From assembly GCF_014649775.1 (NCBI RefSeq), contig NZ_BMTR01000016.1:62001-126000 (forward strand): 64,000 nucleotides of DNA, given 5' to 3'. This document shows positions 8,051 through 17,047 of this stretch, in pieces (the stretch's first letter is position 1; each line of letters opens with the position of its first letter). The stretch comes from Streptomyces longisporoflavus (GTDB lineage Bacteria > Actinomycetota > Actinomycetes > Streptomycetales > Streptomycetaceae). The position numbers and the translations under genes are program-made. Under the pieces are notes generated by a model that worked only from the letters and a program-made list of their open reading frames with translations, ran no database searches and was not told where the DNA came from.

Positions 8051-8112
8051 TCCTCAGCGGTCGATCGACAGCTGTCGCTGCAGGACCGACCACCTCGCGT
8101 AGGAGTTAATAG

Positions 8113-8517
8113 ATGCCCCCCAAGGGTCGTCAGGGCGCTGCCAAGAAGGTGCGCCGCAAGGAAAAGAAGAACGTCGCTCACGGGCACGCCCACATCAAGA
8201 GCACGTTCAACAACACGATCGTCTCGATCACGGACCCCACGGGCAACGTGATCAGCTGGGCCTCCGCCGGCCACGTCGGCTTCAAGGGCTCGCGCAAGTC
8301 GACTCCGTTCGCCGCGCAGATGGCCGCCGAGTCGGCCGCGCGTCGCGCCCAGGAGCACGGCATGCGCAAGGTCGACGTCTTCGTGAAGGGCCCGGGTTCG
8401 GGCCGCGAGACCGCCATCCGTTCGCTTCAGGCGACCGGTCTTGAGGTGGGCTCGATCCAGGACGTCACCCCCACGCCGCACAACGGCTGCCGTCCCCCCA
8501 AGCGCCGTCGCGTCTGA
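8113..8517 (+). CDS. rpsK: 30S ribosomal protein S11
   Basis: 134 residues with the S11 core HIKSTFNNTIVSITDPTGN and the C-terminal VTPTPHNGCRPPKRRRV that is nearly invariant. It forms part of the platform near the mRNA exit. In many bacteria rpsD (S4) lies between rpsK and rpoA; here that slot holds only a hairpin and leader, as I remember for Streptomyces, where S4 is encoded elsewhere. Confidence 0.98.
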   Translation: MPPKGRQGAAKKVRRKEKKNVAHGHAHIKSTFNNTIVSITDPTGNVISWASAGHVGFKGSRKSTPFAAQMAAESAARRAQEHGMRKVDVFVKGPGSGRETAIRSLQATGLEVGSIQDVTPTPHNGCRPPKRRRV

Positions 8518-8544
8518 CGCACGTCGCTTGACCCAGGGATTCTC

Positions 8545-8576
8545 GGGCGGTGCGGCTCCTCGGAGCCGTACCGCCC
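8545..8576 (+). terminator. Very stable hairpin between rpsK and rpoA
   Basis: A 14-bp stem (GGGCGGTGCGGCTC with its complement, one G-T pair) with a CTCG tetraloop, 28 nt after rpsK. It has no T-run. It may partly terminate the ribosomal transcript and set the ratio of rpoA to ribosomal mRNA. Confidence 0.7.
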
Positions 8577-8663
8577 GTACCCTTGTAGCTGTATCAACAT
8601 TGGGCTGCCGCCCAGTGGCAAGGACATCAAATAGTGGGTGTCCCTGACTGAAGGAAACACTTC

Positions 8664-9686
8664 ATGCTGATTGCTCAGCGTCCCTCGTTGACCGAAGAGG
8701 TCGTCGACGAATTCCGCTCCCGGTTCGTGATCGAGCCGCTGGAGCCGGGCTTCGGTTACACCCTCGGCAACTCCCTGCGCCGGACCCTTCTCTCCTCGAT
8801 CCCGGGTGCGGCCGTCACGTCCATCCGCATCGACGGTGTCCTGCACGAGTTCACCACCGTGCCGGGCGTCAAGGAAGACGTCACCGACCTCATCCTCAAC
8901 ATCAAGCAGCTGGTCGTCTCCAGCGAGCACGATGAGCCGGTCGTGATGTACCTGCGCAAGCAGGGCCCGGGTCTGGTCACCGCCGCCGACATCGCGCCCC
9001 CGGCCGGTGTCGAGGTGCACAACCCCGACCTCGTCCTCGCCACGCTCAACGGCAAGGGCAAGCTGGAGATGGAGCTGACCGTCGAGCGCGGTCGCGGCTA
9101 CGTCTCCGCCGTTCAGAACAAGCAGGTCGGTCAGGAGATCGGGCGCATCCCGGTCGACTCGATCTACTCGCCGGTCCTGAAGGTCACGTACAAGGTCGAG
9201 GCCACGCGTGTCGAGCAGCGCACCGACTTCGACAAGCTGATCGTCGACGTCGAGACCAAGCAGGCCATGCGTCCGCGTGACGCCATGGCGTCTGCCGGTA
9301 AGACGCTGGTCGAGCTGTTCGGTCTCGCCCGCGAGCTGAACATCGACGCCGAGGGCATCGACATGGGCCCGTCCCCGACGGACGCCGCCCTGGCCGCTGA
9401 TCTCGCCCTGCCGATCGAGGAGCTCGAGCTCACCGTTCGGTCGTACAACTGCCTCAAGCGCGAGGGCATCCACTCCGTGGGTGAGCTCGTGGCCCGCTCC
9501 GAGGCGGACCTGCTCGACATCCGCAACTTCGGTGCGAAGTCGATCGACGAGGTCAAGATGAAGCTCAATGGCATGGGCCTCGCGCTCAAGGACTCGCCTC
9601 CCGGCTTCGACCCCACCGCTGCCGCTGACGCCTTCGGGGCTGACGACGACGCGGACGCCGGGTTCGTCGAGACCGAGCAGTACTAA
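8664..9686 (+). CDS. rpoA: DNA-directed RNA polymerase subunit alpha
   Basis: 340 residues. The N-terminal dimerisation and assembly domain starts MLIAQRPSLTEEVVDEFRSRF and includes EPLEPGFGYTLGNSLRRTLLSSIPG. The C-terminal domain (about 250-315) contains the helix-hairpin-helix LTVRSYNCLKREGIHSVGEL and IRNFGAKSIDEVKMKL, which binds UP elements and activators. An acidic tail ends the protein. An AAGGA precedes the ATG. It is followed by rplQ after 137 nt containing a dispersed Streptomyces repeat. Confidence 0.98.
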   Translation: MLIAQRPSLTEEVVDEFRSRFVIEPLEPGFGYTLGNSLRRTLLSSIPGAAVTSIRIDGVLHEFTTVPGVKEDVTDLILNIKQLVVSSEHDEPVVMYLRKQGPGLVTAADIAPPAGVEVHNPDLVLATLNGKGKLEMELTVERGRGYVSAVQNKQVGQEIGRIPVDSIYSPVLKVTYKVEATRVEQRTDFDKLIVDVETKQAMRPRDAMASAGKTLVELFGLARELNIDAEGIDMGPSPTDAALAADLALPIEELELTVRSYNCLKREGIHSVGELVARSEADLLDIRNFGAKSIDEVKMKLNGMGLALKDSPPGFDPTAAADAFGADDDADAGFVETEQY

Positions 9687-9736
9687 GAGCTCGGCGCCGG
9701 CCGTTTGATTTTGGCTGCGCGTGCGTTGTGGTTGCG

Positions 9737-9758
9737 CGCGCAGTTCCCCGCGCCCCTT
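9737..9758 (+). repeat. Dispersed Streptomyces intergenic repeat, copy 1
   Basis: The block CGCGCAGTT-C-CCGCGCCCCTT lies between rpoA and rplQ and is matched at 36452-36473 with one difference (C to A after CAGTTC). From general knowledge this sequence is very frequent between Streptomyces genes; its role is unknown, possibly transcription termination or RNA stability. Confidence 0.65.
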
Positions 9759-9823
9759 ACGGGACGCGGTGCCACTGACCCCGGTACCTGATACGGCCGG
9801 GGCAGACACCAAGGAGAAACACC

Positions 9824-10321
9824 ATGCCGAAGCCCACCAAGGGTGCCCGTCTGGGCGGCAGCGCCGCGCACGAGAAGCTTCTGCTTGCGAACCTCGCCAA
9901 GCAGCTCTTCGAGCACGGCCGCATCACCACCACCGAGGCGAAGGCCCGTCGTCTGCGTCCCTACGCGGAGCGTCTGGTCACCAAGGCGAAGAAGGGCGAC
10001 CTTCACAACCGCCGCCAGGTGCTGTCCGTCATCACCGACAAGAGCATCGTGCACACGCTCTTCACGGAGATCGGCCCGCGCTACGAGAACCGCCCGGGTG
10101 GCTACACCCGTATCACCAAGATCGGTAACCGCCGTGGCGACAACGCGCCCATGGCCGTCATCGAGCTGGTGGAGGCCCTGACCGTGGCGCAGGCTGCCAC
10201 CGGTGAGGCCGAGGCGGCCACCAAGCGTGCCGTCAAGGAAGACGCCCTCAAGAAGGACGACGCGCCCGTCGAGGACGCGAAGCCGGCTGAGGACGCTGCC
10301 GAGGAGTCCAAGGACGCCTGA
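9824..10321 (+). CDS. rplQ: 50S ribosomal protein L17
   Basis: 165 residues. The first 118 or so are ordinary L17 (MPKPTKGARLGGSAAHEKLLL to ALTVAQ). The rest is an Ala/Glu/Lys-rich low-complexity tail (GEAEAATKRAVKEDALKKDDAP and onwards), a common actinobacterial extension that lengthens the usual L17 of about 120 residues. AAGGAG precedes the ATG. It closes the rpoA-rplQ unit at a UUCG-type terminator. Confidence 0.97.
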   Translation: MPKPTKGARLGGSAAHEKLLLANLAKQLFEHGRITTTEAKARRLRPYAERLVTKAKKGDLHNRRQVLSVITDKSIVHTLFTEIGPRYENRPGGYTRITKIGNRRGDNAPMAVIELVEALTVAQAATGEAEAATKRAVKEDALKKDDAPVEDAKPAEDAAEESKDA

Positions 10322-10337
10322 GGCTCCGCCTTGCTGT

Positions 10338-10369
10338 AAGCGGGTCCGCCCTTCGGGGCGGGCCCGCTT
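10338..10369 (+). terminator. Terminator with UUCG tetraloop after rplQ
   Basis: A 14-bp stem (AAGCGGGTCCGCCC with its complement, one G-T pair) closed by TTCG and followed by TTT. It begins 17 nt after the rplQ stop, so truA probably has its own promoter or depends on read-through. Confidence 0.88.
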
Positions 10370-10401
10370 TCGCGTGCACTTGGTGCTGAGAGGATGTTGG
10401 T

Positions 10402-11256
10402 GTGAGTGACGAAGTAGAGCCCGGGTTCGTGCGGGTGCGTCTTGATCTTTCGTACGACGGCAAGGATTTCTCCGGCTGGGCCAAGCAGAAGCAGGGGCAG
10501 CGGACCGTCCAGGGGGAGATCGAGAGCGCGCTGCGGACCGTGACGCGGTCGCAGGAGACGTACGAGCTGACCGTCGCGGGCCGGACCGACAGCGGGGTGC
10601 ACGCGCGGGGGCAGGTCGCCCATGTCGATCTGCCCGACGAGGTGTGGGCCGAGCACGGCGACAAGCTGTTGCGCAGGCTCGCCGGGCGGCTGCCGCACGA
10701 CGTGCGGGTGTGGAAGGTGGCCGAGGCTCCCGCGGGATTCAACGCGCGGTTCGCGGCCGTGTGGCGGCGGTACGCCTATCGCGTGACCGATCACCCCGGC
10801 GGTGTCGATCCGCTGTTGCGCAGCCATGTGCTGTGGCACGACTGGGAGTTGGACCTCGACGCGATGAACGCCGCGGCCGAGAAGCTCCTCGGCGAGCACG
10901 ACTTCGCCGCTTACTGCAAGAAGCGCGAGGGTGCCACGACCATTCGTACGCTTCAGGAACTGCGGTGGGAGCGGCGGCCGGACGGGATTCTCGAAGCGAC
11001 CGTGCGGGCCGACGCGTTCTGCCACAACATGGTGCGGTCCCTGGTCGGCGCCATGCTGTTCGTGGGCGACGGGCACCGGCCCGTGGAGTGGCCGGCCAAG
11101 GTGCTGGCCGCCGGGGTGCGGGACTCCGCCGTGCATGTCGTACGGCCGCACGGGCTCACCCTGGAGGAAGTCGGTTACCCCGCCGACGAGTTGCTCGCGG
11201 CGCGCAGCAAGGAAGCGCGCAACAAGCGGACACTGCCCGGCGCCGGGTGCTGCTGA
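10402..11256 (+). CDS. truA: tRNA pseudouridine(38-40) synthase TruA
   Basis: 284 residues. It converts U38-U40 of the tRNA anticodon arm to pseudouridine. The catalytic Asp lies in AGRTDSGVHARGQV (about residue 60). RLDLSYDGKDFSGWAKQ near the N-terminus and FCHNMVRSLVGAML near residue 210 are TruA signatures. The GTG at 10402 gives the family N-terminus, although no good ribosome binding site is visible. Confidence 0.95.
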   Translation: MSDEVEPGFVRVRLDLSYDGKDFSGWAKQKQGQRTVQGEIESALRTVTRSQETYELTVAGRTDSGVHARGQVAHVDLPDEVWAEHGDKLLRRLAGRLPHDVRVWKVAEAPAGFNARFAAVWRRYAYRVTDHPGGVDPLLRSHVLWHDWELDLDAMNAAAEKLLGEHDFAAYCKKREGATTIRTLQELRWERRPDGILEATVRADAFCHNMVRSLVGAMLFVGDGHRPVEWPAKVLAAGVRDSAVHVVRPHGLTLEEVGYPADELLAARSKEARNKRTLPGAGCC

Positions 11257-11271
11257 GCCCCGGCCGCCGGA

Positions 11272-12120
11272 CTACTCCGGGGCGTTGGCCGCGGCGGAAG
11301 CCTGGGCCTCGCCCCGGCGGTGGATCTGGCCGAAGGCGAAGCGGGCCAGGTCGTCGCCGACGGTGTAGACCTTGCGCTCCTTCTCCGTGACGTCCTTGTC
11401 GCTGGTGAAGCCGGTGGTCGTGAAGTAGGCGTAGCGGCCGTAGGCGTTGTAGGTGCCGCGGCAGACCGCCGTACGGCAGAAGCTGGGCACGCCCTTGCCG
11501 GGCAGCGAGACGACCAGGCCTTTCTTCGCCTGCTCGTTCACCTTCTTGGCCCGGGCCTGCGTGTCGAAGACGGCGACGCCGACCGTCACGGCGATGTTGT
11601 CCTTCACGTAGCTGGCGCGGAAGAGCTGCGTGCAGCCGTTCTTGGTGAGGATCGTGCCGAGCTCGGCCTGGGTGACGCTCGCGCACTTCTTCGTGCTGTC
11701 CGTGCGGCCCTTCTTGTAGACGCGCTCGCCCGAGGTCAGCGACTTGCCGGGGAAGAGCGTCTCGGCGCTGAGCGGCGCCTTGTCCTTCTTGACGCTGGAG
11801 ATGAACTCCATGGGGTCCGGCGGGGGCGGCGGCGTCGTCTCCTCGAAGGACGGTGCCGGCTTCTCGCTCGCGCCGGGGATGTCCGCGGTCGAGGGCAGCT
11901 CGCCGGCCGGTTTGTTCGAGGCCGAGGTGTTGTCGCTGTTCGCGGAGACGACGCCGATGGCGACGGCGGCCGCGACCACGACGGTGGCGAGCGCGCCGCC
12001 GCCGATCATCAGCCATTTGCGGCGCCGGGTGCGTGATTCGGACGCCTCGGCGAGCGCTGCCCAGTCAGGGGTCTGTGGTCCCCCTGGACCCCACTGAGGT
12101 CCCCCTTGCCCAAAGCTCAT
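11272..12120 (-). CDS. Membrane-anchored protein of unknown function
   Basis: 282 residues from the ATG at 12120 (MSFGQGGPQWGPGG). A cytoplasmic Gly/Pro-rich N-terminus is followed by a basic patch (RTRRRKW) and one transmembrane helix at about residues 34-57. The roughly 225-residue extracytoplasmic part starts with a Ser/Pro-rich linker and has three Cys residues later on (CASV, NGCT, FCRTAVCRG). I do not recognise the domain. A TAAGAT hexamer ends 7 nt before this ATG, suggesting a leaderless transcript; an in-frame ATG at 12129 would add three residues. It is convergent with truA and divergent from the glycosyltransferase-like gene. Confidence 0.8.
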   Translation of the reverse strand: MSFGQGGPQWGPGGPQTPDWAALAEASESRTRRRKWLMIGGGALATVVVAAAVAIGVVSANSDNTSASNKPAGELPSTADIPGASEKPAPSFEETTPPPPPDPMEFISSVKKDKAPLSAETLFPGKSLTSGERVYKKGRTDSTKKCASVTQAELGTILTKNGCTQLFRASYVKDNIAVTVGVAVFDTQARAKKVNEQAKKGLVVSLPGKGVPSFCRTAVCRGTYNAYGRYAYFTTTGFTSDKDVTEKERKVYTVGDDLARFAFGQIHRRGEAQASAAANAPE

Positions 12121-12181
12121 GCGCCGCATCTTAGACGGGGAGTCGCGGATGTTGAGCGGGGGCAGGGGGCGGGCTCCGACC

Positions 12182-12187
12182 TAGCCT
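12182..12187 (+). promoter_or_regulatory. -10 box for a leaderless transcript
   Basis: TAGCCT is followed by 7 nt and then the ATG at 12195, so the transcript would start at or next to the start codon. No Shine-Dalgarno sequence is present. Confidence 0.5.
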
Positions 12188-12194
12188 GATCCCT

Positions 12195-13406
12195 ATGAAT
12201 ACGGGCAAAGTAGCTGTTAGTGGGTGGTGGCTGCGGCCGGCGCCCTGGCATGCCTGGGCGGCGCTCGGTGTCGTGCTGCTCGCCACGGTCGTCCGGGTGG
12301 GGCTGCGGGGCGCGGACGGCGGGATGGACAACGCCATCGTGGTGCGGGCGGCGGAGGCCTGGCTGGAGGGGCGCTCGCCCTATGCCGACCGGCACTTCCT
12401 CTACCTGCCGGGCGCCGTGCTCGCCGCGGTGCCGCAGACCCTGCTTCCGGAGTCGGTCGTGCGCTACCTCGTGCCGGCCGGGGTCACCGCCTCGCTCGTC
12501 GTCGGGTGGGGGTGCGCGCTGCGGATCTACGCGGTGGAATGGCGCAGCCGGTTCGCGGTGCTCGGGCTGCTCGCGCTGACGCTGGGGTTCGCGCCGTTCG
12601 TGCACCTCGTCGAGCTCGGCAACTGGACCGTGGCGTCGGCGGCCGTGCTGCCGCTCGCGCTGCTCCTGGTGTGCCGGGGGAAATGGGTCGCCGCGGGCCT
12701 GGTGATCGGGGCCGCCGTCGCCGTGAAGCCGCTGCTCGCGCCGGTGGTGCTGCTCTTCGTGTTCGCGCGGCGGTGGCGGGCGCTCGGGGCCGCGGTGCTC
12801 GTGCCCGTGGTGGTCTCCGTGGCAGCGGCGCTCTTCATGCCGGATCCGGCGGGGTTCTTCACACGGACGCTGCCGTTCCTGCTGCGGGGCGACGACAGCT
12901 TCGTACGGCTCTATGAGGCGTCGCCCGCGGCCGTGCTGCCGCGGCTCGGGGTGCCGCAGGGGGCGGCGACGCTCCTTGCCCTCGGGGCCGCGGGGGCGGG
13001 GGTGTGGTGTGCGTGGCGGCGCTGGCGGGCCGGCGGGGGGCCGCGGGAGCTGAGGGTGGTCGAGACGGCCGTGATGCTGATGCTGGCGGCCTTCCTGGTG
13101 TCCAGGCCGTCGTACGACCACTATCTGCTGGTCGTGGTGCCGCTGCTGCTCGCGGGGGTGCTCGTGCCGGGGTCGGCGGCCCGCGGGAAGTGGTTCTGGC
13201 TGGCGCTCGTCCCGCAGGTCCCCGGGTTCGACTGGCCTTGGCTGGATGCGGGCACCCGGCGGGCCTTCCGGGACGCCGTCACGCTGTGTGTACTGGCCTT
13301 CGCCGTCGCGCGCTCCTGTGTGCGGCCGGGGGCGGTGCGGCCGGATGGCGCGGAACCGCCTGAGGCGGTGGAGTCGGCGGTGCCGGTGTCCAGGTCCGCG
13401 TTTTGA
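12195..13406 (+). CDS. Polytopic membrane protein, probable GT87-type (DUF2029) glycosyltransferase
   Basis: 403 residues with about nine hydrophobic segments. The arrangement of a first helix, a large loop with RAAEAWLEGRSPYADRHFLYLP, and later GFAPFVHLVELGNWTVASAA resembles the DUF2029/GT87 polyprenol-phosphate-sugar-dependent mannosyltransferases of actinobacteria (a candidate catalytic acidic residue is the Asp in SPYADRHF). Substrate is unknown. The C-terminus is charged. It starts without a ribosome binding site behind a TAGCCT box. The family assignment is by overall resemblance only. Confidence 0.65.
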   Translation: MNTGKVAVSGWWLRPAPWHAWAALGVVLLATVVRVGLRGADGGMDNAIVVRAAEAWLEGRSPYADRHFLYLPGAVLAAVPQTLLPESVVRYLVPAGVTASLVVGWGCALRIYAVEWRSRFAVLGLLALTLGFAPFVHLVELGNWTVASAAVLPLALLLVCRGKWVAAGLVIGAAVAVKPLLAPVVLLFVFARRWRALGAAVLVPVVVSVAAALFMPDPAGFFTRTLPFLLRGDDSFVRLYEASPAAVLPRLGVPQGAATLLALGAAGAGVWCAWRRWRAGGGPRELRVVETAVMLMLAAFLVSRPSYDHYLLVVVPLLLAGVLVPGSAARGKWFWLALVPQVPGFDWPWLDAGTRRAFRDAVTLCVLAFAVARSCVRPGAVRPDGAEPPEAVESAVPVSRSAF

Positions 13407-13432
13407 CCCGTACGGGGCGGCGCGGGTACTCT
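13403..13432 (+). promoter_or_regulatory. Promoter for rplM-rpsI
   Basis: TTGACC (13403-13408) and TACTCT (13427-13432) with an 18-bp spacer fit the principal sigma factor HrdB. It overlaps the end of the upstream gene and would give an untranslated leader of about 180 nt. Confidence 0.65.
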
Positions 13433-13617
13433 CGGGGATTGTTATGCGTATTGGTGTCGTCGTTCTCACGCGAAGGGCCCATACGTAGGTTCCCTGGAGC
13501 AGTTACCAGTGGCTCGCATACGGGCAGCGTCCCCGGCATTGTGTGCCCCAGCTGCATGATCGCTTCCTGGGTGCCGTGTGTCTGGACCCCATCCACTGAA
13601 GAAGCGAAGGCTACGAA

Positions 13618-14061
13618 GTGCGTACGTACAGCCCCAAGCCCGGCGATGTGACCCGCCAGTGGCACGTCATTGACGCTCAGGACATCGTCCTGGGCCGTCT
13701 GGCGACCACTGCCGCCAACCTCCTGCGGGGTAAGCACAAGGCGATCTACGCCCCCCACATGGACATGGGCGACTTCGTCATCATCATCAACGCCGACAAG
13801 GTTCACCTGTCCGGCAACAAGAAGACTCAGAAGATGGCGTACCGCCACTCCGGCTACCCGGGTGGTCTGCGTTCCGTCCGCTACGACGAGCTTCTTGCGA
13901 AGAACCCCGAGAAGGCCGTCGAGAAGGCCATCAAGGGCATGATCCCCAAGAACACCCTGGGCCGTCAGATGCTCTCGAAGCTGAAGGTCTACGCGGGCGA
14001 CCAGCACCCGCACGGCGCTCAGCAGCCGGTCCCGTTCGAGATCACCCAGGTCGCGCAGTAG
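13618..14061 (+). CDS. rplM: 50S ribosomal protein L13
   Basis: 147 residues from a GTG start (VRTYSPKPGDVTRQWHVIDA). The LGRLATTAANLLRGKHKAIYAPHMDMGD block and GMIPKNTLGRQMLSKLKVYAG are L13 signatures. L13 is an early assembly protein of the 50S subunit. A 180-nt leader separates it from its likely promoter; rpsI follows after 42 nt with a GGAG site. Confidence 0.98.
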   Translation: MRTYSPKPGDVTRQWHVIDAQDIVLGRLATTAANLLRGKHKAIYAPHMDMGDFVIIINADKVHLSGNKKTQKMAYRHSGYPGGLRSVRYDELLAKNPEKAVEKAIKGMIPKNTLGRQMLSKLKVYAGDQHPHGAQQPVPFEITQVAQ

Positions 14062-14103
14062 TTCCGGCCACCCCCAAAGACGTAAAGAAATCTGAGGAGA
14101 ATC

Positions 14104-14625
14104 GTGGCCGAGACCACCGTTGAGCAGCCGGTCGAAGAGACCGAGGTTGTTGACGTCGAGCAGTACACCACCGAGTCCGAGGCGCCCGTCGAGGGCGAGT
14201 ACACCTCGGAGTCGAACGCCGCGCGCTTCGGCGACCCGCAGCCGGCCGCCGGCCTGGGCCGTCGCAAGAACGCCATCGCCCGCGTCCGGATCGTCCCGGG
14301 CACCGGCAAGTGGAAGGTCAACGGGCGCACGCTCGAGGACTACTTCCCGAACAAGGTCCACCAGCAGGAAGTCAACGAGCCCTTCAAGGTGCTCGAGCTC
14401 GACGACCGCTACGACGTCATCGCCCGCATCTCGGGTGGCGGCGTCTCCGGCCAGGCCGGTGCGCTCCGTCTCGGTGTCGCCCGTGCGCTGAACGAGGCCG
14501 ACGTCGACAACAACCGCGCGGCCCTCAAGAAGGCCGGTTACCTCAAGCGTGACGACCGTGCGGTCGAGCGCAAGAAGGCCGGTCTCAAGAAGGCCCGCAA
14601 GGCTCCGCAGTACAGCAAGCGTTAA
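14104..14625 (+). CDS. rpsI: 30S ribosomal protein S9
   Basis: 173 residues from a GTG start. The S9 core (GLGRRKNAIARVRIVPGTG to the Lys/Arg-rich C-terminus QYSKR, which reaches the P-site tRNA) is preceded by an acidic N-terminal extension of about 48 residues (VEQPVEETEVVDVEQY and onwards), an actinobacterial feature. It is co-transcribed with rplM. Confidence 0.98.
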   Translation: MAETTVEQPVEETEVVDVEQYTTESEAPVEGEYTSESNAARFGDPQPAAGLGRRKNAIARVRIVPGTGKWKVNGRTLEDYFPNKVHQQEVNEPFKVLELDDRYDVIARISGGGVSGQAGALRLGVARALNEADVDNNRAALKKAGYLKRDDRAVERKKAGLKKARKAPQYSKR

Positions 14626-14648
14626 TCTGCCTGCTTGTACTGTTCGTT

Positions 14649-14681
14649 CGCCCCGGCGGCACGTTGTGTGCTGCCGGGGCG
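14649..14681 (+). terminator. Terminator after rpsI
   Basis: CGCCCCGGCGGCA pairs with TGCTGCCGGGGCG (13 bp, one G-T pair) around a short loop, followed by a T-rich stretch. glmM starts 36 nt downstream. Confidence 0.8.
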
Positions 14682-14716
14682 TTCGTTTATCGAAAAACCC
14701 CTGGAGGAGGACAGCA

Positions 14717-16075
14717 GTGGGACGACTCTTCGGCACGGACGGCGTGCGCGGTGTCGCCAACGCGGATCTGACGGCCGAGCTCGCGCTCGGGCTCTCCGTC
14801 GCGGCGGCTCATGTGCTCGGCGAAGCGGGCACGTTCGAGGGCCATCGGCCGGTCGCGGTGGTCGGCAGGGACCCCCGCGCGTCAGGGGAGTTCCTGGAAG
14901 CCGCGGTGGTCGCAGGTCTCGCGAGCGCGGGCGTGGACGTCCAGCTCGTCGGTGTGCTGCCCACCCCCGCGGTGGCGCATCTCACCGGTGCGCTGGGCGC
15001 CGACCTCGGCGTGATGCTCTCCGCGAGCCACAACGCCATGCCGGACAACGGCATCAAGTTCTTCGCGCGCGGCGGCCACAAGCTGGCCGACGAGCTGGAG
15101 GACCGCATCGAGTCCGTGTACGAGGAGCACCGCACCGGCGCTCCCTGGCAGCGCCCCACGGGCGGGGGCGTCGGCCGTGTGCAGACGTACGACCAGGGCC
15201 TGGACCAGTACGTCGCGCATCTGCTCGGCGTGCTGCCCAACCGCCTCGACGGACTGAAGATCGTCCTCGACGAGGCGCACGGCGCCGCCGCCCGCGTCTC
15301 GCCCGAGGCGTTCGCGCGTGCCGGTGCCGAGATCATCACGATCGGCGCCAAGCCGGACGGCCTGAACATCAACGACGGCTGCGGGTCCACGCACCTGGAC
15401 CTCCTCAAGGCCGCCGTCGTCGAGCACGGCGCCGACTTCGGTGTCGCGCACGACGGGGACGCGGACCGCTGCCTCGCCGTGGACCACACGGGCGCCGAGG
15501 TCGACGGCGACCAGATCCTCGCCGTCCTCGCGCTCGCCATGCGGGAGCACGGCACGCTGCGCGAGAACACCGTCGTCGCCACGGTCATGTCGAACCTCGG
15601 CTTCAAGCTCGCCATGGAGCGCGAGGGGCTCTCCCTGGTGCAGACGGCCGTCGGTGACCGCTATGTGCTGGAGTCGATGAAGGAGCACGGCTTCGCCCTC
15701 GGCGGCGAGCAGTCCGGGCACGTGATCGTCCTGGACCACGCGACCACCGGAGACGGCACCCTGACGGGGCTGCTGCTCGCGGCGCGCGTCGCCGAGACGG
15801 GGCGTTCGCTCGCCGAGCTCGCCGGGGTCATGGAGCGGCTTCCGCAGGTCCTGATCAATGTGCCCGACGTCGACAAGTCGCGGGTCACGACCTCCGCCGA
15901 GCTGTCGAACGCCGTCGCCGAGGCCGAGCGTGAACTGGGGGCCACCGGGCGGGTGCTGCTGCGCTCGTCCGGCACGGAGCCGCTGGTGCGCGTCATGGTC
16001 GAGGCCGCCGACATCGAGCAGGCCCGGTCCGTGGCCGAGCGGCTCGCCGATGTGGTGAAGTCCGCGCTGGGCTAG
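14717..16075 (+). CDS. glmM: Phosphoglucosamine mutase
   Basis: 452 residues. It interconverts glucosamine-6-phosphate and glucosamine-1-phosphate for UDP-GlcNAc and peptidoglycan synthesis. The phosphorylated Ser is in LSASHNAMPDNG (Ser104); the metal site is DGDADR; the phosphate-binding RSSGTEPLVRVMVEA is near the C-terminus. The GTG at 14717 gives the family start GRLFGTDGVRG and has GGAGGA 9-14 nt upstream; longer in-frame starts run into rpsI. Its stop overlaps that of the convergent DUF389 gene. Confidence 0.97.
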   Translation: MGRLFGTDGVRGVANADLTAELALGLSVAAAHVLGEAGTFEGHRPVAVVGRDPRASGEFLEAAVVAGLASAGVDVQLVGVLPTPAVAHLTGALGADLGVMLSASHNAMPDNGIKFFARGGHKLADELEDRIESVYEEHRTGAPWQRPTGGGVGRVQTYDQGLDQYVAHLLGVLPNRLDGLKIVLDEAHGAAARVSPEAFARAGAEIITIGAKPDGLNINDGCGSTHLDLLKAAVVEHGADFGVAHDGDADRCLAVDHTGAEVDGDQILAVLALAMREHGTLRENTVVATVMSNLGFKLAMEREGLSLVQTAVGDRYVLESMKEHGFALGGEQSGHVIVLDHATTGDGTLTGLLLAARVAETGRSLAELAGVMERLPQVLINVPDVDKSRVTTSAELSNAVAEAERELGATGRVLLRSSGTEPLVRVMVEAADIEQARSVAERLADVVKSALG

Positions 16076-17019
16076 GACGGCTGCTTCTTGGCCGTACGTT
16101 CGCGCTGCCTGGCCCAGAAGAACTTCTGGGCCAGCAGCGTGAGCGTGCCGGCCAGGACGATGCCGAGCAGGTTGAGCAGGAGTTGCTCGGTGGAGCCCCA
16201 GGCCTGCTTGTACTGGCTGAAGCTGAAGGCGACGGCGGCGTTCGCCGCGGCCGGGACCGTCGTCACCGAGATGGCCACGCCCACCAGAGCGCCCGACTTG
16301 GCGGACGTGAGCGAGAGCGTGCCCGCCGCGCCCGCGAGGACGGCCACGACGAACGAGAACCAGTCGGGCCGGTAGATGAAGTTCGTGTTCGGGCGCTCCG
16401 ACTTCAGGGCATCGCCGCTGAACAGGTCCATCGCGTCCATGAAGTAGCTGAAGCCGACGGTGACCACCATCGCGCCCGCGAAGCCCGCGAGCAGCGCGAT
16501 CAGCGAGCGCAGGGCGAGCCGCGGGGCGCGCCGGACGAGCGCGGTGCAGAAGCCCGCCAGCGGGCCGAACTCGGGGCCCACCGCCATCGCGCCCACGATC
16601 AGGATCGCGTTGTCCAGGACGACGCCGCAGGCCGCGATCATCGTGGCGATCGTGATGAAGGCCAGATAGGTGACCGAGAGCGTCGACTCCTCGTGCGTCG
16701 CGTCGGAGAGCTGCTCCCACAGGACCGCGTCGGCGCCCTCGCCCGGCGCCTCGGCCTCCGCCCTGTCCGCGCGCAGGGAGAGCGACAGATCGATGTTCTC
16801 CAGGGCGATCGAGCCCGACTCGTGGACGCCCAGTGTGCGCAGCCCTCTGACCAGCGTGTCGCCCGCCTCACGCGCGACATCGCACATCACGACGTCGCCC
16901 GCGGGGGTGCGGGCGGCGCCCGGTACGACGACGAGGTGCGTGGTGCCGACCGTCCTCTCGATCAGACGCACCACGGCGTCGGTCTTGTCCGCCGGGGTGA
17001 TCAGGCGCAGATGCAGCAT
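16072..17019 (-). CDS. DUF389 family integral membrane protein
   Basis: 315 residues. The first 110 or so form a soluble alpha/beta region (MLHLRLITPADKTDAVVRLIE and onwards), followed by about six hydrophobic helices with the DUF389-type block LTYLAFITIATMIAACGVVLDNAILIVGAMAVGPEFGPLAG (read in pieces). Members are predicted transporters or channels of unknown substrate. It converges on glmM with a 3-bp stop overlap and lies 28 bp downstream of coaA on the same strand, so it may be co-transcribed with it. Confidence 0.85.
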   Translation of the reverse strand: MLHLRLITPADKTDAVVRLIERTVGTTHLVVVPGAARTPAGDVVMCDVAREAGDTLVRGLRTLGVHESGSIALENIDLSLSLRADRAEAEAPGEGADAVLWEQLSDATHEESTLSVTYLAFITIATMIAACGVVLDNAILIVGAMAVGPEFGPLAGFCTALVRRAPRLALRSLIALLAGFAGAMVVTVGFSYFMDAMDLFSGDALKSERPNTNFIYRPDWFSFVVAVLAGAAGTLSLTSAKSGALVGVAISVTTVPAAANAAVAFSFSQYKQAWGSTEQLLLNLLGIVLAGTLTLLAQKFFWARQRERTAKKQPS

Positions 17020-17047
17020 CCGCGCAGGGTATCGGGCACCGTCGGCG

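Noticed and set aside
14882..16720. 612-codon ORF antisense to glmM and running into the DUF389 gene
   Set aside because: Overlaps two clearly real genes; composition is Gly/Arg/His-rich without any recognisable domain.
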